From Burkholderiales bacterium (GTDB lineage Bacteria > Pseudomonadota > Gammaproteobacteria > Burkholderiales > Burkholderiaceae_C), in the NCBI GenBank assembly GCA_016223165.1, contig JACRPO010000005.1:434001-498000 (forward strand): a DNA stretch of 64,000 nt, in the 5' to 3' direction. Both the position numbers and the translations under genes were made by a program. The notes under the pieces were generated by a model that had not been told where the DNA came from, made no database searches, and saw nothing but the letters and a program-made list of their open reading frames with translations. Positions 51,727 through 60,340 of this stretch are shown piece after piece. Position 1 is the first letter of the stretch. Every line of letters begins with the position of its first letter.

Positions 51727-52743
51727 ATGAGCACGCCGCCGAGCGCCATGCCGCCAATCAGCATGCCACGCAGCGCCATGGCTTCCGGCACTTTCGTCGA
51801 TGCGGCGGCCGCCGGCATGGGCGCCGCCTCGGCCCATGCGGCCACGGACACGGCCACCGCGGCCAACGCGAGCAGTGCGTCCGACTGGCGACAGCCGCTG
51901 TCGCCGCTGCACCGCGCCTACTTCGCCTTCGTCGCAGGATTTGCGGCGTGGGTGGGTTTGTGGGGCACGCTGCTGCCGCAGCGTGTCGCGATGGCGCTGC
52001 CGTGGCCGCTGCCGCCCCTGCACGCGCGCGTGATCGGGGCGATGTACCTCTCGGGCCTCGTACTGATGGCCGCCTGCTGGCGGCGCCAGTGGGTGCACGA
52101 GGTGGCGGTGGGCCTGCGCATGGCTACCGTGTGGACCGGCATGCTGCTGCTCGCCTCGCTGCTGCACCTGGGGCAGTTCGACGCGGCCAACCCGCGCGTC
52201 TGGTTCTGGTTCTTCGCCTACATCACGTTCCCGCTCGGCGGTGCCTGGCTGGCCTGGCGAGATCGCGCGGCCTTGGCCGCCGCGGCGGCGGCCTCTGCGG
52301 CCTCTGCGGCCTCTGCGGCCTCTGCGGCCGCAGGGGCGGCAGCGCCGGCGCCGCGCTGGATGAGCGCCTCGCTGCTCGTGCTCGGCGCGTCGTTCTGCGT
52401 GCTGGCGGCGCTGCTGTTCCTGGCGCCGCAGATGATGCAGGCGGCATGGCCCTGGAAGGCCTCGGTGCTGCTCATCCAGATCTACGCCGGGCCCTGCCTG
52501 TCGCTGGGCATCGGCGGCCTGCTGCTGGCGCGGCCGCGGCACGCGGTCGAGATCGGCAGCACGGCGGCCGGCATGGCGGCACTCGTCGAGCTGGTGCTCC
52601 TGATGTCGGTGCTGCACCGCGGCTTGTTCGACATGTCGGGCCTGGCCGCGCAGCTGTGGTTCACGCTGCTGGCCTTGGCCGGCGCAGCGTTGCTGGCCGT
52701 GCTGGCGAGCCGCCTGCGCGTTGCCCCGGGAGCAGCCACATGA
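51727..52743 (+). CDS. Polytopic membrane protein, paralog A
   Basis: A 338-residue membrane protein with about eight helices. The first ~50 residues are Met/Ala-rich and polar. Two groups of four helices are joined by an Ala/Ser linker built by 9-bp repeats (52291-52326). It shares order and local motifs with the protein at 53156-54034 (W-P-x-x-P, then R-R-Q-W versus R-R-W; A-S-L-L-H versus A-T-L-L-H; W-F-W-F-F-A-Y versus V-W-F-V-S-Y; W-K-A-S versus W-K-F-T), so the two are probably paralogs. No known family was recognised. Its stop overlaps the next start (ATGA). Confidence 0.75.
   Translation: MSTPPSAMPPISMPRSAMASGTFVDAAAAGMGAASAHAATDTATAANASSASDWRQPLSPLHRAYFAFVAGFAAWVGLWGTLLPQRVAMALPWPLPPLHARVIGAMYLSGLVLMAACWRRQWVHEVAVGLRMATVWTGMLLLASLLHLGQFDAANPRVWFWFFAYITFPLGGAWLAWRDRAALAAAAAASAASAASAASAAAGAAAPAPRWMSASLLVLGASFCVLAALLFLAPQMMQAAWPWKASVLLIQIYAGPCLSLGIGGLLLARPRHAVEIGSTAAGMAALVELVLLMSVLHRGLFDMSGLAAQLWFTLLALAGAALLAVLASRLRVAPGAAT
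52291..52326 (+). repeat. 9-bp in-frame tandem repeat (GCCTCTGCG x4)
   Basis: Four exact copies encode an Ala-Ser-Ala linker between the two helix groups of paralog A. Confidence 0.9.
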
Positions 52744-53159
52744 CGATCACGCGCACGCGTGTGTACACCTGGGTGGCCAGCCTCGGCCTGCTGGCGCAGG
52801 GCGCCGCCACGCTCGCCGCGCTCCTGGTGCCGGCCATCGACCGCGCGATGCCGGCGCTGCTGCAGGAGACGCAGATGGTGGCCTCGCATTCGCTGCTGCA
52901 CATCGGCACCGGGATGCTCGGCCTGGCTGCGCTGGCCTGGCGCGGACGCGGCGGCACGGACTGGCCGCGCCGCTTTGCCATCGGCTTCGGCCTGTTCTAC
53001 GTGGTGCTGGCCGTGGCCGGTGAGCGCAGCGGCGCGCCGCTGTGCCTGGGCCTGAAGCCCTTCGATCACTCGGTCCACGCCGTCCTGGGCGGCATCGGGC
53101 TGCTTGCAGCCGCCATCGACGACATCCGCTCCTACCTCGCCGCAAGGACATCGACATGA
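52740..53159 (+). CDS. DUF4383-like small membrane protein
   Basis: A 139-residue protein with four helices. The pattern S-H-S-L-L-H-I-G-T-G-M-L-G-L-A-A, F-G-L-F-Y-V-V-L-A-V-A-G, and a late D-H-S-V-H-A-V-L-G-G resembles DUF4383 membrane proteins (paired H-xx-H/G-xx-G-L helices). Function is unknown. It overlaps both neighbours by ATGA and lies between the two paralogs, which suggests that the three products act together. Confidence 0.7.
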   Translation: MTITRTRVYTWVASLGLLAQGAATLAALLVPAIDRAMPALLQETQMVASHSLLHIGTGMLGLAALAWRGRGGTDWPRRFAIGFGLFYVVLAVAGERSGAPLCLGLKPFDHSVHAVLGGIGLLAAAIDDIRSYLAARTST

Positions 53160-54034
53160 CGACACAAGAACTCGGCAGCCACGCCGCGTTGAGTGACTTA
53201 TCGGCTGCGGCGCCGGCGCGAATCCCCGGGCTGCCGCTCAGTCGGCCGCTGCGCGCCTGGCTCGGCATCGAGGTGATCTTCGGCCTGCTGTCGCTGGTCA
53301 CCATCAGCCTCACGCCGGCCGATACGGCGCGCCACTTCGCCTGGCCGATCAAACCCGAGGTGACGGCGGCGCTGCTGGGCGGCTTCTACTTCGCCGCGGC
53401 CTTCATCTATGTGCTGGCGCTGTTCACGCGGCGCTGGGAGAACGTGCGCGTCTTCATCGTCGCGTCGATCCTGTTCAGCTCGATCGAATTCGCCGCCACG
53501 CTGCTGCACTGGGAGCGCATGTCGGTGGGCAGCACGCCGTTCAATGTCTGGTTCGTCAGCTACGTGCTGCCGCCGCCGCTGTTCATCGGCTTCTACCTCT
53601 GGCACGAGCGTCGCAACAGCGCCGCGCCCAAGGCGCAGGACGAGCCGCTGGCGCCCTGGCTGCGGGCCGGCCTCGTCGTGCTCGGCACGCCGCTCGTGCT
53701 GCTGGGCGCGGCGGTGTTCGTGCAGCCGGACCTGCTGTTCCCGCTGATGGCGTGGAAGTTCACGCCGCTCACGGCGCGCGCCTTCTCGGGCTGGATCCTC
53801 GCCACCGGCGTGATGATGCTGAGCGCGGTGCGCGAGAACGACCGCACGCGCAGCCGCATGGTCGGCGCGATGTTCGTGCCGCTGCTGCCGGCCGTGGTGC
53901 TGGAGGTGGCGCGCTACCCCGGGCAGGTCGACTGGTCGCATGCGGGTGTCTACGGCGGCCTCGCGGTTCTCGTGGCCATCTTCGTGCTCGGCCTGGGCCT
54001 GGCGCTCGGCGACTGGCGGCGGGTGCTTCGATGA
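53156..54034 (+). CDS. Polytopic membrane protein, paralog B
   Basis: A 292-residue protein with about eight helices, shorter N-terminus and linker than paralog A (51727-52743) but with the same helix order and several matching short motifs. The first half ends in L-W-H-E-R-R, the second starts W-L-R-A-G-L-V-V-L-G. No enzymatic motif is evident. Start and stop overlap neighbours by ATGA. Confidence 0.75.
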   Translation: MTTQELGSHAALSDLSAAAPARIPGLPLSRPLRAWLGIEVIFGLLSLVTISLTPADTARHFAWPIKPEVTAALLGGFYFAAAFIYVLALFTRRWENVRVFIVASILFSSIEFAATLLHWERMSVGSTPFNVWFVSYVLPPPLFIGFYLWHERRNSAAPKAQDEPLAPWLRAGLVVLGTPLVLLGAAVFVQPDLLFPLMAWKFTPLTARAFSGWILATGVMMLSAVRENDRTRSRMVGAMFVPLLPAVVLEVARYPGQVDWSHAGVYGGLAVLVAIFVLGLGLALGDWRRVLR

Positions 54035-54612
54035 GCGCAGTGATGGACACCGTGACGGGCAGGGTGATGGGCGCATCGGGCGCATCGGGCGCATCGGGTG
54101 CATCGGCAGGCGCGATGGTGGATGCGATGGCGGACTCGGTCGTGGATGATGTGGCCGGCGCGGCGGTGGGCGCCTGGCGTGCGCTGGAGGTGTCCTCCGG
54201 CATCGATCGTGCCGGCGTGCGGCGTGGCTTCGTGCTGATCCTGCTGTCGCTGCTCGGCGGCGTGGCAACGCCGTTCCTGGCCAATCCGCGCATGGGCGTC
54301 GGTGCGCACACGCTGGGCGTGCTCGGCGGCCTGGTGCTCATCGCGCTCGCGGCCACGGCGGCAGCGTTCCGGCTGAGCCCCGAACTGCGGCGCACGATGC
54401 GCCGTTGCTGGCTTGCCGCGACCTATCTCAACTGGTCCGGCACCCTGCTGGCCGGCATCACCGGCGCGAGCTTCCTCACACCGATCGCCGGCGCCGGCAC
54501 CACCGGCAGCACCGCGGCCGAAGTGGCGGTCATCGTCGCCTACGTCACGGTGGGCATCACCTCGGTGGCCGGCACGCTGATCGCCATCGTCGGACTGCGC
54601 GACCGCGCCTAA
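54031..54612 (+). CDS. Hydroxylaminobenzene mutase-like membrane protein
   Basis: A 193-residue protein. After a ~60-residue polar, repeat-bearing N-terminus come four membrane helices. The motifs G-x-x-T-P-F-L-A-N-P-R-M-G-V-G-A-H, the loop L-S-P-E-L-R-R, Y-L-N-W-S-G-T-L-L-A and F-L-T-P-I-A-G-A-G follow the layout of HabA/HabB hydroxylaminobenzene mutases, which isomerise hydroxylaminobenzene to 2-aminophenol. Whether it is a mutase here is uncertain; the family also has uncharacterised members. It is coupled on both sides, by ATGA at the start and TAATG at the end. Confidence 0.6.
   Translation: MSAVMDTVTGRVMGASGASGASGASAGAMVDAMADSVVDDVAGAAVGAWRALEVSSGIDRAGVRRGFVLILLSLLGGVATPFLANPRMGVGAHTLGVLGGLVLIALAATAAAFRLSPELRRTMRRCWLAATYLNWSGTLLAGITGASFLTPIAGAGTTGSTAAEVAVIVAYVTVGITSVAGTLIAIVGLRDRA
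54069..54104 (+). repeat. 9-bp in-frame tandem repeat (GGGCGCATC x4)
   Basis: Three exact copies and one variant (GGGTGCATC) encode Gly-Ala-Ser repeats near the N-terminus of the mutase-like protein. The unit equals that at 15424-15450. Confidence 0.9.
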
Positions 54613-55637
54613 TGCAGTGTTTCGCAACGAACCGGTGCGCGATGGACGGACCAGGCGGTGAGCGCAGCGGCGCGGGCAGCGGTGGCGGCAGCGCACGGAG
54701 CGGCGCAGGGAATGAAGCAAGCGAGGGCGATCACCGAGCCGAGCTGTTCCTGCGCGGTGCGCAGGAGTACCGATGGCTGGCGGCGCAGGCGCGCGTCTGG
54801 GAGCCGGCGACGCGGCGGGCCTTGCAGGCGGCCGGGCTGGCCGCGGGGCAGTCGGTGCTGGACGCGGGCTGCGGCACCTGCGAGGTGCTGCCGCTGCTGG
54901 CCGAGCGGGTGGGGCCCGGGGGCAGGGTCACCGGGCTGGACATCGACGGCCCATTGGCCGAACAAGCCCTGCGGCAGTTGAGCCGTGGGCCGCCGCTGGC
55001 GGCGCTGCCCGGGGTTTGCCGAATCGTGGCCGGAGACCTTCTGGCGTTGCCGCAGGTGGCAGTCGGGCCGTTCGACTTCGTCTTCGCGCGCTCGCTGATC
55101 TTCGACACGGCCAGGCCGGCGATGCGGCCAACGCCGACGTCGAGGTCGGAGGCGAGGCGGTTGCAACCGCCGCCATCGGCGCACTCGCTGCCCTTGCCGC
55201 ATCTGGCGCATGCGCTGCTGCGCCGCCTGTGGGCGCTCGTGCGCGCCGGGGGCACGCTCCTCGTGATCGAGCATGACGTGACGGCGATGCGGCCGCTCGC
55301 GCCGCAAGCTGCCTTCGAACGCGCCACGCGGCTGATCGGAGCCGCCACGCGTGCGCCGCCGCTTGACGCGGCCACTGGCACGCAGCTGCCGCGGCTGTTC
55401 GAGGCGGCCGGCATCGGCGCGGTCGACGGCTGCGATGTCAGCAGCGCGATCGAGCCGGCCGCACCGAGCGCGGCGCTCCTGCGCAGCCTGCTGGCCGACG
55501 CGCGCGACACGCTGATCGCGGTGGCACTCGCCGACGAAATCGAGCTGCACCGGCTGGACGGCGACCTCGCCGCTGCCGACGAGGCGTGCCTGCGCTGGCC
55601 CGACCTGGTGGCCGCGTGGAAGCGCAAGGCGGCGTAG
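54612..55637 (+). CDS. Class I SAM-dependent methyltransferase
   Basis: About 341 residues. The SAM motif I is V-L-D-A-G-C-G-T-C-E-V, followed by V-T-G-L-D-I-D (acidic ribose-binding residue). After the core strand F-D-F-V-F-A-R-S-L-I-F there is an unusual ~40-residue Arg/Pro/Ser-rich insertion (T-P-T-S-R-S-E...) before the helices resume. The N-terminal ~45 residues are Gly/Ser-rich. The start overlaps the previous stop by one base (TAATG). The methyl acceptor is unknown; the last gene of the membrane operon. Confidence 0.85.
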   Translation: MQCFATNRCAMDGPGGERSGAGSGGGSARSGAGNEASEGDHRAELFLRGAQEYRWLAAQARVWEPATRRALQAAGLAAGQSVLDAGCGTCEVLPLLAERVGPGGRVTGLDIDGPLAEQALRQLSRGPPLAALPGVCRIVAGDLLALPQVAVGPFDFVFARSLIFDTARPAMRPTPTSRSEARRLQPPPSAHSLPLPHLAHALLRRLWALVRAGGTLLVIEHDVTAMRPLAPQAAFERATRLIGAATRAPPLDAATGTQLPRLFEAAGIGAVDGCDVSSAIEPAAPSAALLRSLLADARDTLIAVALADEIELHRLDGDLAAADEACLRWPDLVAAWKRKAA

Positions 55638-55645
55638 ACGGCCGC

Positions 55646-55692
55646 GCATCCGGCATCCGGCATCGGCCACCGGCCACCGGCCACCGGCCACC
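55646..55692 (+). repeat. 7-bp tandem repeats (GGCATCC then GGCCACC x4)
   Basis: Units of GCATCCG-type are followed by four exact GGCCACC copies (55665-55692) in the gap between the methyltransferase gene and the convergent retropepsin-like gene. Confidence 0.85.
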
Positions 55693-55721
55693 GCGCCGCG
55701 GCCGCCGGCGACCTCAGCGAC

Positions 55722-56363
55722 TCACCTGCGCTCCAGGCGCATGACGTCGTTGTCGCGCCGCCACTGGAAGCGGTCGAGAAAGCTGTTGCCTAGCAGGATG
55801 AAGGGCATCGGCGCTTCGGTGACGAGCGCCATCACGTCGTAGACCTCGACCTCACCGACGCGCACGCGCTGCAGCGGCAGCATCTGCGCCACGGCCACGC
55901 CGCCGGCGGTCTGGGTACGCACGGTGCGTGCCGCGCTCAGGTCGAGCTTCAGGCGCGTGGCCTCGGCGCGCGACAGCGAGACGAGCGTTGCACCGGTGTC
56001 GACGATGAAGCGCACCGACTGGCCGTTGATGGCGCCTTCGGTCATGAAGTGGCCGCCCGGGCCGACGGGAATGACGATCGCGCGCGCGCCGCTCGGCGCT
56101 GCCGCCGCGCCGAGGCGGGACGGCCCGGCGCCGACACGCAGCCTGAGTTGGCTGCCACCGTGTTCGACCACCGCGGCGTCCAGCTCCCAGCGCAGCAGCC
56201 GGGTGCTGCCGCTGGCCTGGCCGACACCGAGCACGACCGAGCGGCCCTGCATGAGGAGGAGCGCCTTGTCGCCCATGCGGCCGGCCAGAGCGATGTCCTG
56301 CGCCGCGGCGGGGCCGGCCAGCAGGATGGCCAGCGCCAGGGCCGCGCGCGTCGGGGACGTCAT
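55722..56363 (-). CDS. Retropepsin-like aspartic protease (clan AA)
   Basis: A 213-residue exported protein with a signal peptide (~5-22). The C-terminal half (~100-210) is a retropepsin-type domain with the active-site motif [13 protein letters not shown] and, further on, [11 protein letters not shown], as in the bacterial clan AA (TIGR02281-like) family. It likely works as a dimer in the periplasm or membrane surface; substrates are unknown. The start overlaps the yajQ stop (ATGA). Confidence 0.88.
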   Translation of the reverse strand: MTSPTRAALALAILLAGPAAAQDIALAGRMGDKALLLMQGRSVVLGVGQASGSTRLLRWELDAAVVEHGGSQLRLRVGAGPSRLGAAAAPSGARAIVIPVGPGGHFMTEGAINGQSVRFIVDTGATLVSLSRAEATRLKLDLSAARTVRTQTAGGVAVAQMLPLQRVRVGEVEVYDVMALVTEAPMPFILLGNSFLDRFQWRRDNDVMRLERR

Positions 56364-56863
56364 GCGCGGAAGTTGTTGAAGCCGAGCGGCAGCTCGTCCA
56401 GCTCGCGCCTGAGCAACGCGATGGCGGACTGCAGATCGTCGCGCTTGGCGCCGCTCACGCGCACGCTGTCGCCCTGCACCGCGGCCTGCACCTTGAGCTT
56501 GCTCGACTTGAGCGCTTGCTGCACGCGTCGCGCGGTGTCGGCGTCGATGCCGTTCTTCACCGGCACCGGCAGGCGCAGGCGGTCGCCACCGAGCTTCAGC
56601 GGCGTGCCGCCGAGCTCGAGGTAGCGCACGTCGACACCTCGCTTGGCCAGGCGCGTGAGCATGACCTCGCGCACCTGGTCGAGCTGGAAGTCGCTGTCGG
56701 CAAGCAGCGAGAGCTCGCGTTGCTTCGCGCCTTGCTGCGTCAGCTCGACCTGCGCGCTCGAGCCCTTGAAATCGAAGCGCGTGCCGATCTCCTTGTTGGC
56801 CTGCTCGACGGCGTTGCGCAACTCGACGAGATCGGGCTCGAGAACGACGTCGAAACTGGGCAT
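56360..56863 (-). CDS. yajQ: YajQ-family nucleotide-binding protein
   Basis: A 167-residue protein of the YajQ (UPF0234) family, normal length. It starts M-P-S-F-D-V-V and carries [18 protein letters not shown] and the C-terminal L-P-L-G-F-N-N-F-R. Members bind nucleotides, and one from Xanthomonas binds cyclic di-GMP. It diverges from murB with a 33-bp gap. Confidence 0.95.
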   Translation of the reverse strand: MPSFDVVLEPDLVELRNAVEQANKEIGTRFDFKGSSAQVELTQQGAKQRELSLLADSDFQLDQVREVMLTRLAKRGVDVRYLELGGTPLKLGGDRLRLPVPVKNGIDADTARRVQQALKSSKLKVQAAVQGDSVRVSGAKRDDLQSAIALLRRELDELPLGFNNFRA

Positions 56864-56884
56864 GGTCTCGTGGATGATCGACCC

Positions 56885-56890
56885 TAAAAT
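56885..56890 (+). promoter_or_regulatory. Candidate -10 element for murB
   Basis: TAAAAT lies 6 bp before the murB ATG, so any transcript would have a very short leader or be leaderless. A weak -35 (TGGTCT, 56863-56868) sits 16 bp upstream, overlapping the yajQ start codon. Confidence 0.4.
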
Positions 56891-56896
56891 TCTCGC

Positions 56897-57988
56897 ATGC
56901 GCCCAGCTCCGCCGCAGCGTCTTTCGCCGCCTGATTCGTCACCGGTCCCGCAAGCCGGGGCGGGCCCTGCGCTGGAGGTCGAGAGCCGTGCCAGCCTGCG
57001 CGCCTTCAACACCTTCGGGCTGCCCGCCTTCGCGCAGACACTCGTGCACGTGCGCGGCGTCGGCGACTTGAAGCGCGTCGTCGACCACCCGAGCTATGGC
57101 CGAGCGGCCAAGTTCATCCTCGGCGGCGGCAGCAACGTCGTGCTCACGCGCGACGTGAACGCCGTCGTGCTGAAGGTCGAGATCATGCACCGCCACGTCG
57201 TCGAGGAGCGACCCGATGCCTGGATCGTCGAGGCCGGTGCGGGCGAGAACTGGCACGAGTTCGTCGCCTGGACGCTCGAGCAGGGCTGCCCCGGCCTCGA
57301 GAACCTGGCGCTGATCCCGGGCACCGTCGGCGCGGCGCCGGTGCAGAACATCGGCGCCTACGGCGTCGAGTTGAAGGATCGCTTCGAGTCGTTGGAGACG
57401 CTGGACCTGATCACCGGGCGCCAGGTGACGCTGGATGCGAGCGCCTGCCGCTTCGGCTACCGCGACAGCGTGTTCAAGCGGCACCTCGCGGGCAAGTCGG
57501 TCATCACGCGCGTGCGCTTCAGGCTGCCGCGGCCCTGGGCGCCGGTGCTCGGCTACCTGGAACTGGAGCGCAAGGTTGCCGAGACCGGCATCGCGCGGCC
57601 CGACGCACGCACGATCTTCGATTGGGTGTGCGCCATCCGGCGCGCCAAGCTGCCCGACCCGGTGGCCATCGGCAATGCCGGCAGCTTCTTCAAGAACCCG
57701 GTGGTCAGTGCCGAGCAGTGCCGCGACATCATCGGCCGCGATCCGGAGATCGTGCACTACCCGTTGCCCGACGGCACCGTGAAGCTCGCCGCCGGCTGGC
57801 TCATCGACGCCTGCGGCTGGAAGGGCAAGACGGTGGGTCGCGCCGGCGTCTACGAGAGGCACACGCTCGTGCTCGTCAACCGCGGCGGCGCGCATGGCTC
57901 GGAGGTGGTGACGCTTGCCCGCGCCATCCAGGAGAGCGTCTACGGCCGCTTCGGCATCCGCCTCGAGCCCGAGCCGGTGATCGTCTGA
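56897..57988 (+). CDS. murB: UDP-N-acetylenolpyruvoylglucosamine reductase
   Basis: A 363-residue FAD enzyme that reduces UDP-GlcNAc-enolpyruvate to UDP-MurNAc in peptidoglycan synthesis. FAD-binding motifs are L-G-G-G-S-N-V-V and [17 protein letters not shown]; the catalytic serine lies in [10 protein letters not shown] and the last Glu in L-E-P-E-P. Type I MurB with the extra C-terminal region, as in E. coli (342). The ~30-residue Pro-rich N-terminus may be partly untranslated. Confidence 0.96.
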   Translation: MRPAPPQRLSPPDSSPVPQAGAGPALEVESRASLRAFNTFGLPAFAQTLVHVRGVGDLKRVVDHPSYGRAAKFILGGGSNVVLTRDVNAVVLKVEIMHRHVVEERPDAWIVEAGAGENWHEFVAWTLEQGCPGLENLALIPGTVGAAPVQNIGAYGVELKDRFESLETLDLITGRQVTLDASACRFGYRDSVFKRHLAGKSVITRVRFRLPRPWAPVLGYLELERKVAETGIARPDARTIFDWVCAIRRAKLPDPVAIGNAGSFFKNPVVSAEQCRDIIGRDPEIVHYPLPDGTVKLAAGWLIDACGWKGKTVGRAGVYERHTLVLVNRGGAHGSEVVTLARAIQESVYGRFGIRLEPEPVIV

Positions 57989-58022
57989 CGCGTCCGAAGC
58001 CGACGCGGTGCGTCGGAGGTGC

Positions 58023-58718
58023 TCAGCCCACGAGCATCATCTGCTCGAGCTCGAGCCCCGTCAGGCGGCGCGCGGCGCGTGCGAGCCAGAGCATCAGCGC
58101 CATCATCATCACCATCGACGGCAGCGCGATGACCGGGTAGCTGAGCAGCGTGAGCCGCCCGAGCTCCTGGTTGAAGGCCTCGGTGCCGGCCGGGCTCGTG
58201 ACGATCCAGCGCGCGAGCACGTAGTTGGCCACGGCCGAGAAGAAGAAGGTGCCGGCGAGCAGTACCGTGCCGCGGCGCAGCTGCGCCTCGAAGGTGGCCT
58301 CGGTGCCGCGGTCGGCGAGGGCCTGGTGCACCTTGTCGACGTCGAAGAGGTCGGCGTTGAAGACGAGGATGCGGATGAGCGGCTGGCGCGTCCACGCCGA
58401 GCCGAGCACCGCCAGGCCGATGGCCAGCGGCACCGCCGCCTCCTTGACGGCGAGCCAGCGCGCCTCGAGCTGCAGCAGGCCGATGCCGCCGGTCAGCAGC
58501 GTGCTGGTCACGCCGAGCACCGACAACCAGTTCAGGCGCCTGCGACGCCAGCCGTCCCACAGGCCCCAGCCGAGCGGGAAGGCCAGCGCCAGCAGCAGCG
58601 CGCGCAGGGGCCCCAGGTTCTGCGCGCCGCTGAACTTCATCAGGATCACCGCCGGCACGACGATGGTGATGCCGATCTCCAGCAATGCGTTCGGCTTCTT
58701 CGGCTTGGACATGGGCAT
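58023..58718 (-). CDS. VC0807-family membrane protein
   Basis: A 231-residue inner-membrane protein with about six helices. The N-terminal N-A-L-L-E-I-G-I-T-I-V-V-P-A-V-I-L-M-K and P-L-G-W-G-L-W-D segments match the VC0807-type family of unknown function. A cytoplasmic loop with F-N-A-D-L-F-D follows. The ATG at 58718 or that at 58712 may be the start. It is monocistronic as far as seen. Confidence 0.75.
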   Translation of the reverse strand: MPMSKPKKPNALLEIGITIVVPAVILMKFSGAQNLGPLRALLLALAFPLGWGLWDGWRRRRLNWLSVLGVTSTLLTGGIGLLQLEARWLAVKEAAVPLAIGLAVLGSAWTRQPLIRILVFNADLFDVDKVHQALADRGTEATFEAQLRRGTVLLAGTFFFSAVANYVLARWIVTSPAGTEAFNQELGRLTLLSYPVIALPSMVMMMALMLWLARAARRLTGLELEQMMLVG

Positions 58719-58770
58719 AGCCTAACGCGAGACCGGGCGAGGCCGGCGGCCTCGGGTGCTCACGCCGCGA

Positions 58771-60018
58771 TCATTGCTGCCGTACTGCGCGCAGCCGTTC
58801 GAGCTTGGCGGCGTAGATGGCGCGCGCCTGGCGTGTGGGGCTGTTCTCCGCCGCCAGGCCGAGATGGCGCGTCGCGGCCGGCGCCTCGCCCAGTGCGGCG
58901 TAGGCCTGCGCGAGCAGGAAGTGCACTTCGTGCTGCTGCGGTTGCAGCCGCAACTCGCGCAGCAGCAACTCGCGAGCGCGGGCCGCATCGCCGCCTTGCA
59001 GGGCAATGCGTCCGAGTTCGTAGAAGTGGAAGGGCGGATGCGGTTCGAGCGCCGCCAGCCGCGCGGCGGCCACCTGCGCCTCGGCGTGCCGGCCCTGCGT
59101 GCGCAGCAGGCGGGTCAGGTTGGCCCAGGCGCTGGCGCTCTTCGGCTCGCGCTCGATGACGAAGCGCAGCGCCCGCTCGGCCGCCTCGAAGTGGCCGGCG
59201 CGCTGGTAGATCACGCCCAGCGTATTGGCGGGGGCCGCGAATTCCGGGTCGCGCTGCAGCGCGGTGCGGGCGTACCAGTAGGCCGTGCCGATCTCGCCGC
59301 GCGCCAGGGCCTCGGCGGCGCGGTTGTTCAGGAACATGGCCACCAGCGTGCGCTCGTCCAGCGCCACCGTGCGCTGGCCGCGCAGTTCCACCTGGGGCAG
59401 GAAGTCGATCGTCAGCCACTGTGCATCGTCGCCCTTCAGCGGCGGCCCGAAGCGGCCGACCATCACGTTGACGTGGCCGCTGACGAAGAAGAGGTCGCCG
59501 GCGCGGCTGAACTCGTCGTCGAGGAGCACCTGCTGGTAGTTCACCGGCAGGTCCAGGTGCTTGGCGAACGCCGCCGTCATCAGCACCAGCGACAGGCAGT
59601 TGCCGGCGCGTGCCTCGAAGGCCTCGGCGGCCGTGCGCGTCGCTTCGGCGTCGTAGGCGAGCTGCAGCGAGGTCTTCAGGTAGAGCGCGTCGATGAGGCT
59701 CTGGCGCCGGTCGCGCCAGGCACCGGGCTCCCGCAGCACGCGCTCGGCGTAGGCCCGCATCGACTCGGACATCGCGAAGAGCCCGTCGGCTTCGGCCTGT
59801 GCGCGCGCGGCGGTGGCTTCGCTGGTGGCCTGGAAGAGGTGGTCCTGCGGCAGTTGCTCGATCGCCACGAGCCGGGGCGCCTGCGCGCAGCCTGCCAGCA
59901 CGAGCAGCAGCGCGGCGGCGAAGGCGGCGGCAAATGCGGGGGCAAACGCTGAGGCAAGGGCGGCGGCACGCGGCGCGGCCAGATGCATGCCGCGACGCGG
60001 TGAGCGGTTGGGCTTCAT
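58771..60018 (-). CDS. Lipoprotein with transglutaminase-like and TPR domains
   Basis: A 415-residue protein. The lipobox is L-V-L-A-G-C (Cys44). Residues ~100-210 resemble the transglutaminase-like fold, with a possible triad Cys141 (A-G-N-C-L-S-L), His182 (G-H-V-N-V) and Asp205 (T-I-D-F). From ~225 to the end come about five TPR units. Proteins of this build are known among exported bacterial transglutaminase/TPR families; the activity, if any, could be protease or amidase rather than crosslinking. The ATG at 60018 gives a normal lipoprotein signal, though with a long basic n-region. Confidence 0.75.
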   Translation of the reverse strand: MKPNRSPRRGMHLAAPRAAALASAFAPAFAAAFAAALLLVLAGCAQAPRLVAIEQLPQDHLFQATSEATAARAQAEADGLFAMSESMRAYAERVLREPGAWRDRRQSLIDALYLKTSLQLAYDAEATRTAAEAFEARAGNCLSLVLMTAAFAKHLDLPVNYQQVLLDDEFSRAGDLFFVSGHVNVMVGRFGPPLKGDDAQWLTIDFLPQVELRGQRTVALDERTLVAMFLNNRAAEALARGEIGTAYWYARTALQRDPEFAAPANTLGVIYQRAGHFEAAERALRFVIEREPKSASAWANLTRLLRTQGRHAEAQVAAARLAALEPHPPFHFYELGRIALQGGDAARARELLLRELRLQPQQHEVHFLLAQAYAALGEAPAATRHLGLAAENSPTRQARAIYAAKLERLRAVRQQ

Positions 60019-60115
60019 GGCAGGTTCCGGGGGCGATGCTTGCGAGTGCCTGCGCGGCACGCGCCGGAACATCGTACGCCGAAGGTCGCCTGCCGACGGC
60101 GCCCGTTCGCGTGCC

Positions 60116-60340
60116 TCAGGCCGCGTCGGCGCCGAGCAGCTTGCGCACGCGCAGGGCGACTTCGCGCAGCGCCGGGTTCTTCGACGCGGCGGCTGCGGCG
60201 AGCACGCCGCGCGCGTAGGCAGGGTCCTTCTGCAGCCGCTCGACGTGCAGATGCAGGCCTTCGCCGGCCAGCAGCCACTTGAGGTCGATGATCTCGACCA
60301 GGGCCAGAGCGTCGGTTTCGCGATGCGATAGTGCGTTCAT
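60116..60340 (-). CDS. Small conserved helical protein, unknown
   Basis: A 74-residue, mostly helical, soluble protein: E-I-I-D-L-K-W-L-L-A-G-E-G, H-V-E-R-L-Q, and a basic/Ala-rich end. I do not recognise it. The ATG at 60340 is the first Met of the plausible core; upstream residues of the open frame look unrelated. It is divergent from the dioxygenase gene. Confidence 0.6.
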   Translation of the reverse strand: MNALSHRETDALALVEIIDLKWLLAGEGLHLHVERLQKDPAYARGVLAAAAASKNPALREVALRVRKLLGADAA

